Shown piece by piece: positions 12,575-24,837 of a stretch of 64,000 nucleotides of DNA. How positions within the stretch are numbered: the stretch's first letter is position 1; every line of letters begins with the position of its first letter. The stretch lies in contig NC_135717.1 of NCBI RefSeq assembly GCF_964656455.1, positions 144,474,308-144,538,307 on the forward strand. Direction: 5' to 3'. The notes under the pieces were generated by a model. The model searched no databases and was not told the origin of the DNA. It saw only the letters and a list, made by a program, of their open reading frames with translations. This stretch comes from Halichoerus grypus. Lineage: Eukaryota; Chordata; Mammalia; Carnivora; Phocidae. Made by a program: the position numbers and the translations under genes.

Positions 12575-13910
12575 CACAATTTAGATTCCACATACAAGTG
12601 AGGTCATAGAGTATTTGTCTTTCTCTGACTTATTTTACTTACTGTAACACCCTCAAATTCCGTCCATTTTGTTGCAAATGGCAAGATTTCATTCTTTTTT
12701 TGTGAATGAATAATCCATGTTGTGTGTGTACATGTGTATATATATCACATTGTCTTTACCTATTCAGCTGTCAGTGGACACTTAGATTGCTTCTGCATCT
12801 CAGCCATTGTAAATAATACCACAGTGAACATCAGGTTGCATATATCTTTCTGAGTTAGTGTTTTTGTTTTCTTCAGATAAATATCCAGAAGTGGAATTGC
12901 TGAATCATATGGTAGTTCTATTTTTAGTTTTTTGAGGAAACTTCATACTGTTTTGCATAGTGGCTGCACCAGTTTACATTCCTACCAACAATGCACAAAT
13001 GTTCCCTTTACTCTACACCCTCTTCAGAATTTGTTCTCTTGACTTTTTGATGATAGCCATTCTAACAGGTCTGAGGTGATAACCCATTGTAGTTTTGATT
13101 TGCATTTTTCTGATGATTCATGATGTTGAACATCTTTTCATGTACCTGTTAGCCATCCATGTCTTCTTTGGTGAAGTGTCTACTCAAATCTTCTGTTCAT
13201 ATTTTAATTAGATTTTATTTTTATTTTTTTAAATTTGCTATTGTGTTGTGTATGTTCTTATATATTTTGGATATTAGCCCCTTATCAGACATGAGGTTTG
13301 TAAATATTTTCTCTTGTTCAGTAGGTTGCCTTTTCATTTTGTGGATGATTTTTTTTTTTTTCTGTGCAGAATTTTTTTTTTTTTTTGATGTAGTTCCATT
13401 TGTTAATTTTTGCTTTTGTTAGGTGTCAAATCCAAAAAAACTGTTGTTAAGACTAATGTCAAGAAGCTTTTCTCCTGTGTTTTCTTTCAGTATTTCTATG
13501 GTTTCAGGTCTTATATTCAAGTCCTTAATCCATTTTGACTTAATTTTTGTGTGTGGTATAAGATAGTGGTCACGTTTCATTCTTATGCATCTGACTGTCT
13601 GGTTTAACCAAAACCATTTATAAGAGACTATCCTTTCCCTATTGTATATTCTTGGATCCTTTAGTCTTAAGCTAATTGACCATCTGTGTACATTTGTATC
13701 TGAGCTCTTTGTTCCGTTCCATTGATCTGTGTGTCTGTTTTTATGCCAATACCACACTGTTTTGATTACTATAGCTTTGTAATAGAGTTTAAATCAGGTA
13801 GTGTGATGCTCCCTGAGCGGTAAGAGTGAACATATTTGTCTTGTTCCTGTTCTTAGAGGAAATGCTTTTAGCTTTTCACTGTTGAGGATGATGTTAGCTG
13901 TGCGCTGTAC
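12575..13910 (-). repeat. Antisense L1 3' half with internal deletion
   Basis: On the - strand this reads L1 ORF2: the C-terminal region lies at 12590-12960 (complement of 'gtggctgcaccagtttacattcc') and the upstream ORF2 region continues to about 13810. At about 13812 the match jumps from the segment around 'attactatagctttgtaatag' to one around 'cttgttcctgttcttagagg', which lies several hundred bases further 5' in an intact ORF2. Frameshifts and stops throughout. Confidence 0.9.
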
Positions 13911-13924
13911 TATAATTTTTCATC

Positions 13925-14010
13925 TTCAGTGCAACCCTGCAAAATAGATATTATTTTCCCCTCTTCTACAGGTGAGGAAACTGATGCTCATTAAGACTAA
14001 ACAACTTTGA
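13925..14010 (-). repeat. MIR fragment
   Basis: Contains 'gcaaccctgcaaaatagatattatt' in shape and 'aggtgaggaaactgatgctc', the complement-oriented core of the ancient MIR SINE. Confidence 0.55.
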
Positions 14011-14204
14011 GACGTTTATTATTTATTTTTCATAATTCTGTAAAATATACTGCTCAAATAGAAGTTGAGGTTATCTGCTTCAAAGGTTTTTTTTTCTTTT
14101 AATGGTAATTTTATCATTTGTATTAGCTATTATCAATTCGAGGTACTTTTTATTTGAGTTTTTAAACATTTTCTGAGTCATAAGAAGGTGAAATTTGTAT
14201 CTTT

Positions 14205-14490
14205 CTCAGCTTTAATGAGATATAATTGACATATAACATTGTGTAAGTTTAAAGTGTCAACCTGTTGATTTGATACACTTATATATATTGCAATATGAAG
14301 GGTAAACACTTCCAGTTAGAAGATGAATAAGTTCTGCAGCTCTAATGTATATATTGTAATGATAGTCAATAGTACTAGATCATATACTTGAAAACTGCTA
14401 AGAGAATAGATCTAAAATTTTCTCACCACAAAAAAGAAATGATAATTATATGATGGGAGGTGTTAGCTAATTTTGTATTTTGTATTGTAT
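14205..14490 (-). mobile_element. Short L1 insertion with 5' inversion
   Basis: Left part (about 14205-14300) is the complement of an L1 3' terminus (TAATGAGATATAATTGACAT, TGTGTAAGTTTAAAGTGTC). Right part (about 14318-14490) is the preceding 3'UTR in opposite orientation (GATGAATAAGTTCTGCAG, ATATACTTGAAAACTGCTA, GGAGGTGTTAGCTAA). On the - strand the order is inverted upstream piece then sense terminal piece, the arrangement made by twin priming. Confidence 0.75.
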
Positions 14491-14574
14491 TAAACATTTT
14501 TCCTTTCATGCCATGTCACATTATTAGAACATTCAAAACTGTATTAATAATGGTGCAAACATCTTTCTCTCTCT

Positions 14575-15085
14575 ATTACAGACACCGGTGTATTATGTCA
14601 CTCCTCTGCTTGCCACCCATAAAGACTCTTTTACAATAAAAATCTAAACTCCTTACTTTTTCCTATGTAAAGAAATTGCACTGCATTAATACAGTGGACT
14701 ACAGTTAAGTGATAGGAAGGATAAACTATCCTTTTCATGTAACATGTCTGAGTTTCATATGCATTATTCTAAATGAAGTCATATCTGGCTTCTAGATACA
14801 TGTTCTATCTTGTCTCTCTCATCCTTCCCCTTGTCTACTATGCTGAACATACCCTGACTTCTTTTAAGTTGCTCATACACACGATGCTCTTTCATGCCAC
14901 CTATGGTTTCTGCATCCTCAAAAATCCTGTACATTCTTTCTGTGCATGCCTAGTTTTCTCTTTTTTCCCCCCCAACTTTAATGTTACATGGTTAGAGAAG
15001 TCTTCCCTGACCTCACCAGCCCAACTATTCTACCCTACTACCCTCTATTAAATCTATCTACATCGTATTAATTTCCTTATACCAT
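14575..15085 (+). repeat. L2 fragment
   Basis: Contains the L2 run from 'atgtcactcctctgcttg' (14595) to 'gaagtcttccctgacctcacc' (14998-15018) and a following CT-rich segment. Ancient and noncoding; the ORF inside it at 14773-15051 is an L2 remnant, not a host gene. Confidence 0.65.
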
Positions 15086-15412
15086 TTTTCAGTAATGAAG
15101 ATTAAAATGAAGATTATAAAGATACTATATGGTCACACATTCTAAAATATCTTAAGTTTTTTTTTCTAAATTAAGGGATGATTTAATTTCTCTCTTCTTT
15201 TGAATATAGATTCCCAAGTCAGGCTGTAGAATCACTTGAAAAACATCAATTAGGGAATTAAGTAATACATAGACACATTTCAGAATAAGAAAAATAGCTG
15301 CATTAAGCACTGGAACAGATAGACTACTGTATACACTATTTATTTTGAAAAATATAAATCTAAGCCTCTAACTTAAGACCTTCAGAACATTGGTAAAGAA
15401 AATTATATAAAG
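15086..15412. other. Unrecognised sequence
   Basis: AT-rich, nothing identifiable. Confidence 0.5.
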
Positions 15413-15589
15413 CAGTGACTCTCAAATATTAACATGCATCAGTATCACCATCAAAAATACTGATTTCTGGGCTCAACTTAGAGATTCTGATTCAGAGGGT
15501 CTGGTGTAGGGCTGAATTTTTGCTTTTGTAATATGTACCCAGTTAATACTGATGCTGCTGGTCTATGGACCACACATTGTGAATGACTG
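15413..15589 (+). mobile_element. MER5A-type hAT MITE
   Basis: Starts CAGTGACTCTCAAATATTA and ends with the inverted counterpart around CACACATTGTGAATGACTG. The body has GATTCTGATTCAGAGGGTCT and GATGCTGCTGGTCTATGGACC, diagnostic of MER5A, a nonautonomous hAT-Charlie element. No 8 bp duplication could be read with confidence. Confidence 0.9.
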
Positions 15590-17030
15590 TAATACAGGAA
15601 ACACTGGGGTTGGGGGGCCAAAGGGATAAGGGGAAGTACTGGATTCTGACTTCAGGTAGGAGGGAGAGGAAGCCGGTATTTGGCAACGGAGGAGGCCACA
15701 GAGGCAGAGGAATTGAAATTCCAAGATTAATTTTTGACCCAGAGTTTTTATTTCTGAAATGTTTAAAACAATGAATGAATGAACTAATAACATTGCCACT
15801 CATGAAAATATATTATTTAAGTTACAGTCAAGGAACCGTAATGTACTTGACTGCAAAATGTGTAACAAAATACTTCCTGACCAATATTAGATTTAATCAA
15901 TTTACAACACATTTCAAAGAATTACATAATCATTCACATCTGTCTTCATGTGTGGAATGCTCTAAAGAACCCTATCAAAATTTAATTTGAATCCAGTGTT
16001 TGAGCAAATCTGGTTTAAATAATTTTTCTGTGGATAAGGGACAGCTTCCTTTCCACTTTTGTATGTGTCGTTATTTAAAAGCTCTACCTCTGTCCCTGAA
16101 AAGGTAGAAAGGAAAGTGCATGAAATTGGAGTAGAAATGCATGACCTCTATTTTCTCGCAGGGATTTTTTTTGGTAGGTTAACAAGATTTTCACTTATTG
16201 CATGTTTGATATCTTTTGATGAGAGAAGCTATATAAATATCAAATATTATTCTAGGCAAAGTGTTCATTAGTGCTTTATTTTCCATTAATTTTGCCAAAA
16301 CCAAATTGGCACTGAATGCAATTCTACAGAATGTTTGGCAACCACTTGTTTTCTGTCAAAGTCATGTCAATATACAGATGGATTCCATTTTCACAGGAAC
16401 TAAAATAAAGTGATATTCAGATTAAAATTTGGGATGAAATAACTATTAATGTGTGAAATGCCTTAAGGAATTTATGCAGTATTGCAGACTGTGATGAAAT
16501 GCAATAAAAGCTAACTAAATTATGAAAGTACTCAGGAAAATAGATGGAGTTGGATATGTTATTATGATGACCATTGGCAGACTCATGTAATCATACTATA
16601 CCAATAGCAAAGGGAATATTTTTAAATTTAAAATTACCCAATGAGTAAATCTGGCCAGAAATAACTCCTAATGTTGATATAAAGAAATTACATCTCCCTT
16701 GGGAAAAGTGCTGTTTGTTACTGTCTGAGCACATCATAAAACTCTAATCCTACATTGTGAAAAATTGTGTGTGTGTGTGTGTGTGTGAGTGAGTGAATGT
16801 GCACAAGGGTGAAACTTGAGAGTCATGAAAGTGATCCTGTGAAAGTAGACTATCTTGGCTATAAGGCGCATGAACAGCTTGATATTTCACAGGGCTGAGT
16901 CTTAGTCACTCTTTTATGCTCTAGAATTATCTGAGAGTAATGATTTAATCATATATAACAAGAGGAACTTAACTAGGGAGTCTTTAGAAAGAGACACAAA
17001 CTGTCCTTACTTCAGTCTTTCAATGACTTT
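15590..17030. other. Unrecognised sequence with a (GT)n run
   Basis: A (GT)n tract lies at 16766-16787. The small ORFs at 15775-15990 and 16059-16271 have no recognisable domain and no codon or splice support. Confidence 0.5.
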
Positions 17031-17034
17031 ATTG

Positions 17035-17870
17035 ATAGCAAACCATGTAGATGGTATGGTCTTAAGCCCTAGAGCTATAGTAACAAAGAAACAATATATG
17101 TGTTCCTATGGAACTTAGTGGAACTTAATTTGTATTCTATTAGGGAAGGCATATAATTTAAAAATACATATGTAATATGTGAAATACATGTTAAATATAT
17201 AATATAAATATAAAATGTATTGACAGGGTCATGGGTTTATAGAAAAGTTGGAGCTGTTTAGATAATAGAATTTGAGATGATGCCATTTTAAGAGAGATAT
17301 CAAAGCAAGTGTCTCTGAGGGAGTGATATTTGAGCAGAGATCTGAAAATGGGTGACAACCTATGGGAAGAGATTTCCAGTTTGAAAAAATAAGGGTACAT
17401 GAGTGTAAACATACTTATTATTATTATTATTATTTTTTTTAAAGATTTATTTATTTATTTGAGAGAGCGAGAATGAGAGAGAGAGAGTACATGAGAGGGG
17501 GGAGGGTTAGAGGGAGAAGCAGGCTCCTCGCTGAGCAGGGAGCCCGATGCGGGACTCGATCCAGGGACTCCAGGATCATGACCTGAGCCGAAGGCAGTCA
17601 CTTAACCAACTGAGCCACCCAGGCGCCCCCATACTTATTATTTTTAAGGAACATCAGTAAAGCCAGAGGAGTATGTGGAGGGAAACTATGGCCTGGGACA
17701 CATCATGAAGGCATGGAGCAGATCATGTTGGCCATATAAAAATTTATATTTTAATCTAAATTGAATGTAAATCCATTAGAACATTTTGAGCAGAAAAGTG
17801 ACATGATCTGACTCATTTATAAGTAAGGAATAAATTCTATCTGAATGTAGAAGTTTGCAGATTTAAGTAA
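17035..17870 (-). repeat. L2 fragment interrupted by a SINE
   Basis: Antisense L2 remnants on both sides of the SINE: 'gtgatatttgagcagagatctgaa' (17326-17349) before it and 'gagcagaaaagtgacatgatctgac' (17788-17812) after it, in the order expected for one L2 copy. Confidence 0.75.
17423..17629 (-). mobile_element. can-SINE
   Basis: Complement orientation with a (TTA)n/T-rich left end and GAGCCACCCAGGCGCCCC at right. Perfect 13 bp duplication CATACTTATTATT at 17410-17422 and 17630-17642. Inserted in an L2. Confidence 0.95.
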
Positions 17871-18270
17871 CTTTGGAATATAGGCACATGCTTTTGAGCC
17901 TACTAAGGTGCTACTGTTATCCTGATGAAATATTAATTCAGAATAATATTTAAATGCATTTCAATCTAAAATAACTTACTATATGTTGGGAATACTCTCT
18001 AAGTGCTTTATTCTTCCCATGAAGCACATTTATTACATCTATACACAGTTTTAAAAGTAATGCTAAAATGAACACATGTAGTCTCTATCAGTCTTATGTT
18101 AAAGTCCTAATGACCTCCTTTATAGGCCTTTTATGTTTTTTATTAAATATATTTCTAATAATTTTTGTGTCTCATGTTGCTATAAGTGAAATTTAAAAAA
18201 TATAATACCCAATATTGCGATGCTGGCATATGAAAATGATTTATAAGTTAACCTATTATCCAGAGATCTT
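17871..18270. other. Unrecognised sequence
   Basis: AT-rich; no gene or repeat recognised. Confidence 0.5.
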
Positions 18271-18274
18271 ACGA

Positions 18275-18610
18275 AATTGTTTTATTCTAGTCTTTTTATA
18301 GTTTCTTTAGGATTATTTATATGAAGAATCTTATCATCTGAAAATATAGTTTAATTTCTCGCCTTCTAATCTTCATGCATTTTTTTTCTTTTTTATATCT
18401 TCTTGCAGTGGATGTTACATCCAGAAATGTTGTAGTGGTAAGAGCAGACATTCTTTCCTGTTTTCCTGATCCTAGGGGGAATTTGCCCATGTTTACCACT
18501 AAGTAGGTTAGGAGTGTGGCTCTACAGATGTTTTTTATCAGATGGAAAAAGTTCGCTTCTGTTATGTTTCTAAGAATTTTTATCATGAATAAATATTTAA
18601 TCTAACACAT
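18275..18610 (-). repeat. Antisense L1 ORF2 fragment
   Basis: Complement of the reverse-transcriptase region of an old L1: 'ttcctgttttcctgatcctagggg' near 18456 and 'tctaagaatttttatcatgaataa' near 18569 match the usual L1 antisense reading. Heavily decayed. Confidence 0.65.
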
Positions 18611-19330
18611 GTGTTTCTTCATCATCAAGGTGATCTTAATGTAGGTCTCCTTTCATTGTCTTCTTAAACGTGGGTCAGATTTTCCTGGTTTTTGTAATTT
18701 TGAATTGTTTTCTGTATACTGTGAATGCTATGTTATGAAGGCTCTAAATTCTGTTTTGCTCTTTGATTCTGAAGAGTCTTGATTTTCATTTGTTTATCTT
18801 AGCAGGCAATACTTGGCTCTATCCAAAATGAAAACTCCATCTCTTAGGTGGAAGCTTAATTCTTAATTCAGTTTTTTTTTTTTTTTTTAATTCATTCTTA
18901 GGAGTGTATCTAGTACATTTGTAGTTCAGAAATCAGTCAGATATCTAGGAAGAATTTGTGTACAACATACGGGATTCCCAACTAGTGTTTCTCTTTTTTT
19001 AGGGATTCAAACCTCATTTTCCAGAAGATACAGATGCCTTACACTCTGGTTCTGATTCTTAAGGACAGAAAGACTGTGGGTTTTCTGTTAGTATTTTATG
19101 CCTTACACAATGCACTGACTTTAGCCAGCCCTCAGGCTGAAAGCTGGAAAAACGTGTAACTATATCTGTGCCACTTCCTACTTTTGAATATTGACTTTTC
19201 TTCAGAGTCTGCCTGCCTTCAGATGTTTGTGTATTTGTGTGTGTGTGCGCACTTTTTTTTTTTTTGAGTTTATATTTGTTATCTGTGACATCATTGAGTT
19301 CTGCAGGAAGTACTTAGCTAGAAAATAAAC
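18611..19330. repeat. Old interspersed repeat, family unresolved
   Basis: The phrase set 'gtcagattttcctgg', 'actctggttctgattctt', 'gaaagactgtgggttttctg' and 'ccctcaggctgaaagctgg' feels like a dispersed ancient repeat, possibly L1-related, but I cannot name it. Includes a T17 run at 18872-18888 and a GT/T-rich patch near 19230-19266. Confidence 0.35.
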
Positions 19331-19499
19331 AAAAGTCTTTATCTTCTTACTTCTAACCTATCTGAATTTTTCAATTACAAGAAAATTTTGTATAGACAGC
19401 TCTTAATCTTTGAAGGTCTGAAACTATTCATTTTCTTCAAAATCTTGCTCAACAAATTTAGGAAGGTATTACATCTGTGTAGGTAGTTATTTCTTCCAC

Positions 19500-21350
19500 T
19501 GTAATTTGAAAATATTACTGAAATTTCAACTGGCCTATCTTCATTTGCAAATGACATGATCTTATACATAGAAGATCACAAAGGACCACCTGGGTGCCTT
19601 AGTCTGTTAAGCATCTGAGTCTTGATCTCAGCTCAGGTCTTGATCTCAAGGTTGTGAGTACAATCCCAGCATGGAGCCTACTTAAAAAAAAAAAAAAAGA
19701 AAGAAAAGAAAAAAAAAGAAAATCCCAAAGAATCTACAAACCAACAAAACCTAAAGCAAAACTATGAGAAATGATAAATTCAGCAAAGTTTCAGGATACA
19801 AGATCAATATAAAAAATGAATTGTTTTTATATACAAGTAATGATCAATAAAGAAATTAAGAGAGTAAATCTATTTATAATAGTGTCCAAACTAATCAAAT
19901 GCCCAGGGATGAATTTAATGAAGGAATACATTTAATGCAAAAAAGTTATATACTGAAAACTATAAAACAGTGCTGAAAGAACTGTTTTCTTTTCACTTAG
20001 GTGAAATGGAAAGACATTCTGTGTTCATGGATTAGAAGTCAATATTACTGAGAAGTCAAAACTGCCCAGGGATTTGTAGATTTCATACAATCCATACTAA
20101 AATTCCCAATGGCCAATTCTATGGATGTGGAAAAGTAGATCCTGAAATTCATATGGAATTGTGAGGAAACCAGATTTACCAAAATGATCCTGAAAAAGAA
20201 GAACAAAGTTGGAAGTCTCACAATTCCTGATTTCAAAATTTGCTGCAAAGCTACTGTAATAAATACAGTATAATGCTGGTATAATGATAAACATTTAAAC
20301 CAATGGAGTGGAATTGGGAGTCCTGAAATAAACTACATCTATAATCCTAAAACGCCAGGACAAGTTGCCAAGGTCATATAATGGGGAAAGAATAATCTCT
20401 TCAATAAAAGATAATGGGATAACTAGATATCCGTAGGCAATAAAATGATGTTTTACCCTTATTTCACAACATATACAAAAATCAGCTCAAGATAGATCAG
20501 TGGCCTAAGTAGAAGAGCTAAGGAGAAGAAGTGAAGGGTGACTGCTGAATAGGTACAAAGTTTTCCTTTGGGGTGATGAAATATCTTCAAATTAGGTGGA
20601 GGTAGTTGTTGTACAATGTAAATGAACTAAATGCCACTGAATTGTACACTTTACAATGGTTAATTTTATGTTAGGTGAATTCACCTAAAAATTACACTGT
20701 TATTATTCTTTACAGATGGACAAAAATCCAAGATTTACAACATGTTCTGTTGGAAAGGCTTGTGGGGAAACAGGTGCTCTCATATACTGCTGATGGGAAC
20801 ACAAAATAGCACAAACCCCATTGAGGGGAATTTGGCAATAGCTAGCAAAATTGCATGTGTATTAAACCACTTCTAAGAACAGCTTCCATAGATGCAGTGG
20901 TGAAAAGACCGAATGATGTATGTGCAAGTCTATTCAGTGGAATTCTTTGTAATAGCAGAAGAGTAGAAACAGGGTAAATGTCTATCAATAGGGACTGGTG
21001 GAATAAGCCAGGTTTCATTCACACAATGGAGGGCTCTGTGTCTGTAAGAAGGACTGAAGAAGGTCAATTCACTGCTGTGAAGAGATTGCTGGGGTGGGTT
21101 GTTTCATGACAAAAGCAAGGTGAATGTACAGAATAGACAAACCTACAGAGACAAATCTATAGAGATTAGTGTTTGCCTATGGCTGGGAGGAAAGGACATA
21201 GGAAATAGGAAGGTCAAGAGTTTCTTTTTCAGTAGTAAAATTAAGTGGTGATGAGCGTACAACTCTGAAAATACTAAAAACCATTGAATTGTATATTTAA
21301 ATGGGTGAACTTTATAGTATGTGAATTACATCTCAATAAAGTTGTTACAG
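19500..21350 (+). repeat. Composite of old sense L1 fragments
   Basis: Starts around the catalytic FADD region of ORF2 ('tttgcaaatgacatgatctt', 19543-19562), continues after a nested SINE through ORF2 to about 20500, then shows two L1-type 3' termini, one ending near 20700 and one near 21345 ('tgtgaattacatctcaataaag'). At least two old insertions or a duplicated 3' end. Full of stops. Confidence 0.8.
19588..19722 (+). mobile_element. Old short can-SINE
   Basis: Diverged head (CACCTGGGTGCCTTAGTCTG), tRNA-like body, then abrupt A-rich tail with no long CT-rich segment, as in older subfamilies. It splits the L1 between the FADD block and 'aaaatcccaaagaatctac'. Confidence 0.85.
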
Positions 21351-21575
21351 AAAAAGAGAAGTGATAGATTTGGCACGTGGATGCAGAAATCTATCAGATT
21401 GCGTATTTTCGGTCTTTGAGCTACAGTAAATTAATAGTCCAGAGGCAATGGTTCAGGTTAATGGAGATTTTCATAAAATATTGTTATTTGGAGAGACCTT
21501 CAAAAAGGGGGCAGGGGTAAGAAGGAGGTGATTTCCAGTTAGGTTAAATTAACACAAAATTCTGGAAAATAATTT

Positions 21576-21702
21576 ATTTTATTTTATTATGTTAATCACC
21601 ATACATTACATCATTAGTTTTTGATGTAGTGTTCCATGATTCATTGTTTGCGTAGCCTGGTGATGGGTATTAAAGAGGGCACATACTGAATGGAGCACTG
21701 AG
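21576..21702 (-). mobile_element. Very short L1 insertion with 5' inversion
   Basis: 21576-21652 is the complement of the L1 3' terminus found at 31920-31990 in the intact copy. 21653-21702 is the adjacent upstream 3'UTR piece (TAGCCTGGTGATGGGTATTA) in the opposite orientation. Flanked by a perfect duplication TGGAAAATAATTT at 21563-21575 and 21703-21715. Confidence 0.9.
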
Positions 21703-21805
21703 TGGAAAATAATTTTTTAGATAAAGCAGGGAGTGCTTGCTCATTTAGAAGGCCAAGAACCAAACTATTGGAAGCAAAGTGGAATGGGCTTAGAGAGTTA
21801 TTTTA

Positions 21806-22025
21806 TTTTACTTTATTTTATTTTATTTTTTTTTAAAGATTTTATTTATTCATTTATTTGAGAGAGTGAGAGAGAGAGAGAGAGCACATGAGAGGGGGAA
21901 AGGTCAGAGGGAGAAGCAGACTCCCTGCCGAGCAGGGAGCCCGATGCGGGACTCGATCCCGGGACTCCAGGATCATGACCTGAGCCGAAGGCAGTCGCTT
22001 AACCAACTGAGCCACCCAGGTGCCC
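21806..22025 (-). mobile_element. can-SINE with expanded tail
   Basis: Complement orientation with a (TTTTA)n-like left end and GAGCCACCCAGGTGCCC at right. Perfect 15 bp duplication TAGAGAGTTATTTTA at 21791-21805 and 22026-22040. Confidence 0.95.
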
Positions 22026-22040
22026 TAGAGAGTTATTTTA

Positions 22041-23995
22041 GAGCTCGCTCTTACCTGAAGAAAAAAATATTTGAAACTGGCTCATGAAGTGACAGAAAAG
22101 CAAATGGAAAAATAGCAGCGAAAAGTGTAAGTAAGCTGATCTGGTATCTAATCTCGCCAGGACTGGTTATAGATGAATTATAAGCAAAGTCTAGAAGAAT
22201 TCCACAGGAGAACATTAAAAATAGGATTAGGGAAAGAGTCTAGGAAAGAAATAGTTTCGTTGGCCAGCCTCTCTTTGTTTATGTGTATCTGAGTCTTTCA
22301 TGTTAGCTGGAAATTCCTGTAGAATGGGTCATTGTACACTTTTCACAATCAGAATGTTGGAGGAAAATGAGAAAACTGAGGAGAAAACCAGTGGCACAGA
22401 AGGTGATGGTTAACTAAGGGAGCAAGCTAAATTTGTGGAGGCTGCAAGATGTCAGGTGACAAGATAAGTAGACAAAAAGTAGTTGATTATAAATTAGCCA
22501 ACCAGAATAATTTTGCCATGATTTAAAAGCAATTAAAGAGTCACATCATCACATTAAAATCACTTTAATATTCAACTTCTCTGTCACCTGTCAAAACAAG
22601 TTTTTTTTTAAAAAAATAGCTTTTATGTAAAATATTCCATAGTAAATTTAAGAACATTCAGTCCTTGATTATATTTGTATAAGTGAAGGACACATGAATA
22701 AAATGAGTCCTACAGATAATTTGATCTTTTTTTTGTAGTATATGCTGAAGATTGAATTTTTGTGGGGTTATTGCTCTGATTAAAATTTACTTACACACCT
22801 TAATATTCCAGAAACTCGATAATAAGTATACAGAGAAATGACTCACCTTTAATCTAGTAAACTAGATTTCTTGATTTTAAGAGATTTATGTCATGGACTT
22901 TTGAAAATAGTGTTTTTAAAGGATACCTAATACTGATAGGGTAAGCTGGTTTAGAAAAAAATATCAGTTTCCCCCCCTCTTCCCCTGACCAATATCCAAT
23001 TCAGTGCATTTAAAAACAAAGGGGGAACTTACTTGAATGTTAAACATAGACTTTATGACTGGTAATCATAGAAAATAGTTTTCTCATTTCCTCAACTTAC
23101 TTTCTCCTCAGAACATTTTAGGTGCTTCCCAACTGTTAGTTCATATATTTATATCCCAGATGTAGTAGAGTATTATATTTCCTTGTTGATTTTAAAACTA
23201 AAATGTGGATTCAGGATTCAACTCTACTACTAGTTTAGTTTCTTTTGGCATTTTATTTTTTCAAATGTTACCCAAATGGAACAAAAATGTTCTCTAACAA
23301 CTCATGGGAGAAAAAAGGGAGAAATAATATTTTTGATGGTTTTTTCAATCTTTTAAATTTTGTTCTCATTTTTACTCCTATATAGAGATGATCTGAAAGC
23401 TATATTTTAAATCTAAGGAAAGAAATCCCAAACACAAGGGACCAAGAGATTTACTTATTTAATTTGTGGTGTTTGAAAATTATAATGTGGAGTTCATGAT
23501 TACAGGTTTGGAGTTCTGGAGGCAATTACTTTTTTTAAAAAAGTATTCAATTATTGTTATTTTATGTTATCACAGTTCAAGAAAGTTGTCTTAGCAATTT
23601 GCATTTTTAAATAAAATATTGTCTCCTTGGTAGGTTTCATTTTACCATGCGCTTCCTAATGTTTATATTATACCTGATATACAATAATTTTGTTAATATT
23701 CTTTCTGAAGAGCTTTCACAGAATTAGTCTAACTTAATACTGATCAGAATCATGTAATTTATATCTGAAATCTTACATCTGATCATAATTGTTTTTTTTT
23801 TCATTAGCAATGTATTTCTCATTAACTTTATTCTTCAACATAGATTTTTAAATCTAAAGTATGTTAAAACAAAATACATTTCTAGTACGGCTTCTAGTGC
23901 TGATAATTCTTCTGTTCTTCATTTTCTAAATATGTTTTGTGTATCGACTATGTGCAATTACTACTCTAAGCATTGAAAATGAATGGTAAGCCACT
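22041..23995. other. Unrecognised AT-rich sequence
   Basis: No ORF, repeat family or regulatory signature that I can support in nearly 2 kb. Confidence 0.5.
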
Positions 23996-23999
23996 GAGC

Positions 24000-24560
24000 T
24001 GAGTTTTACCTCCATCTCTAGGTCTCACTTAAAAGTTGTCTTTCCTGTAAAAATTTCCCAAGTATTCTAGTCCATATTGATCTTTTGTTTTTTTATCGAA
24101 GTTTATTTTATTTTATTTTTTTTTTATTAAAGATTTTATTTATTTATTTGACAGAGAGAGAGACAGCGAGAGAGGGAACACAAGCAGGGGGAGTGGGAAA
24201 GGGAGAAGCAGGCTTCCCGCCGAGCTGGGAGCCTGATGTGGGACTCGATCCCGGGACTCCAGGATCATGACCTGAGCTGAAGGCAGTCGCTTAACCAACT
24301 GAGCCACCCAGGCGCCCCTTTATCGAAGTTTATATTAACATTCATCATTTGGATCAATCAATTAAACAGTTATTTGTTGAGTGCCGATAATATGCCAGAA
24401 GCATAAAGCAGATATTATATTTGATTATGTATTCTTTTATATTTCTCATTTATTATATTATGTACATATTGCCAAGATAACCTTGAGATTATATCATTTT
24501 AATTTGTTTTCTCACAGAATTGGGCACAAAATAGGAATGCAATAAATATATCTTGAATAA
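24000..24560 (+). repeat. L2 fragment split by a SINE
   Basis: 'aggtctcacttaaaagttgtctttcc' (24021 on) and, after the SINE, 'ggaatgcaataaatatatcttgaataa' (24534 on) match the L2 3' region in sense order. A short antisense L2-like stretch ('tatttgttgagtgccgataatatgcc', 24371 on) makes the middle ambiguous. Confidence 0.5.
24107..24318 (-). mobile_element. can-SINE
   Basis: Complement orientation, right end GAGCCACCCAGGCGCCCC. Perfect 15 bp duplication TTTATCGAAGTTTAT at 24092-24106 and 24319-24333. Confidence 0.95.
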
Positions 24561-24651
24561 TTATATATATGATAAACTTAACGAGGATAAACAGTTGTTA
24601 ACTTGTCATCTTATGATCAATAACCCTATTAATTGGATGATGGGCCTTCTT

Positions 24652-24806
24652 TTTATTTATTTATTTATTCTTTTTCTTTTTTAAAGTAGGCCCCACACCC
24701 AGCATGGAGCCCAAAGTGGGGCCTGAACTCATGACGCTGAGATCAAGACCTGAGCTGAAATCAAGAGTCGGGTGCTTAACAACTGAGCCACCCATGTGCC
24801 CCTGGG
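24652..24806 (-). mobile_element. Older, short can-SINE
   Basis: Complement orientation with (TTTA)n left end and GAGCCACCCATGTGCCCC right end. Lacks the long GA-rich part of younger copies. Duplication TGATGGGCCTTCTT (24638-24651) against TGATGGGCTTTCTT (24807-24820), one mismatch. Confidence 0.92.
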
Positions 24807-24837
24807 TGATGGGCTTTCTTACTATTAACCACTTTCA

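Noticed and set aside
14773..15051. 92-codon ORF with hydrophobic stretches
   Set aside because: It coincides with an L2 remnant in sense orientation; no independent gene evidence.
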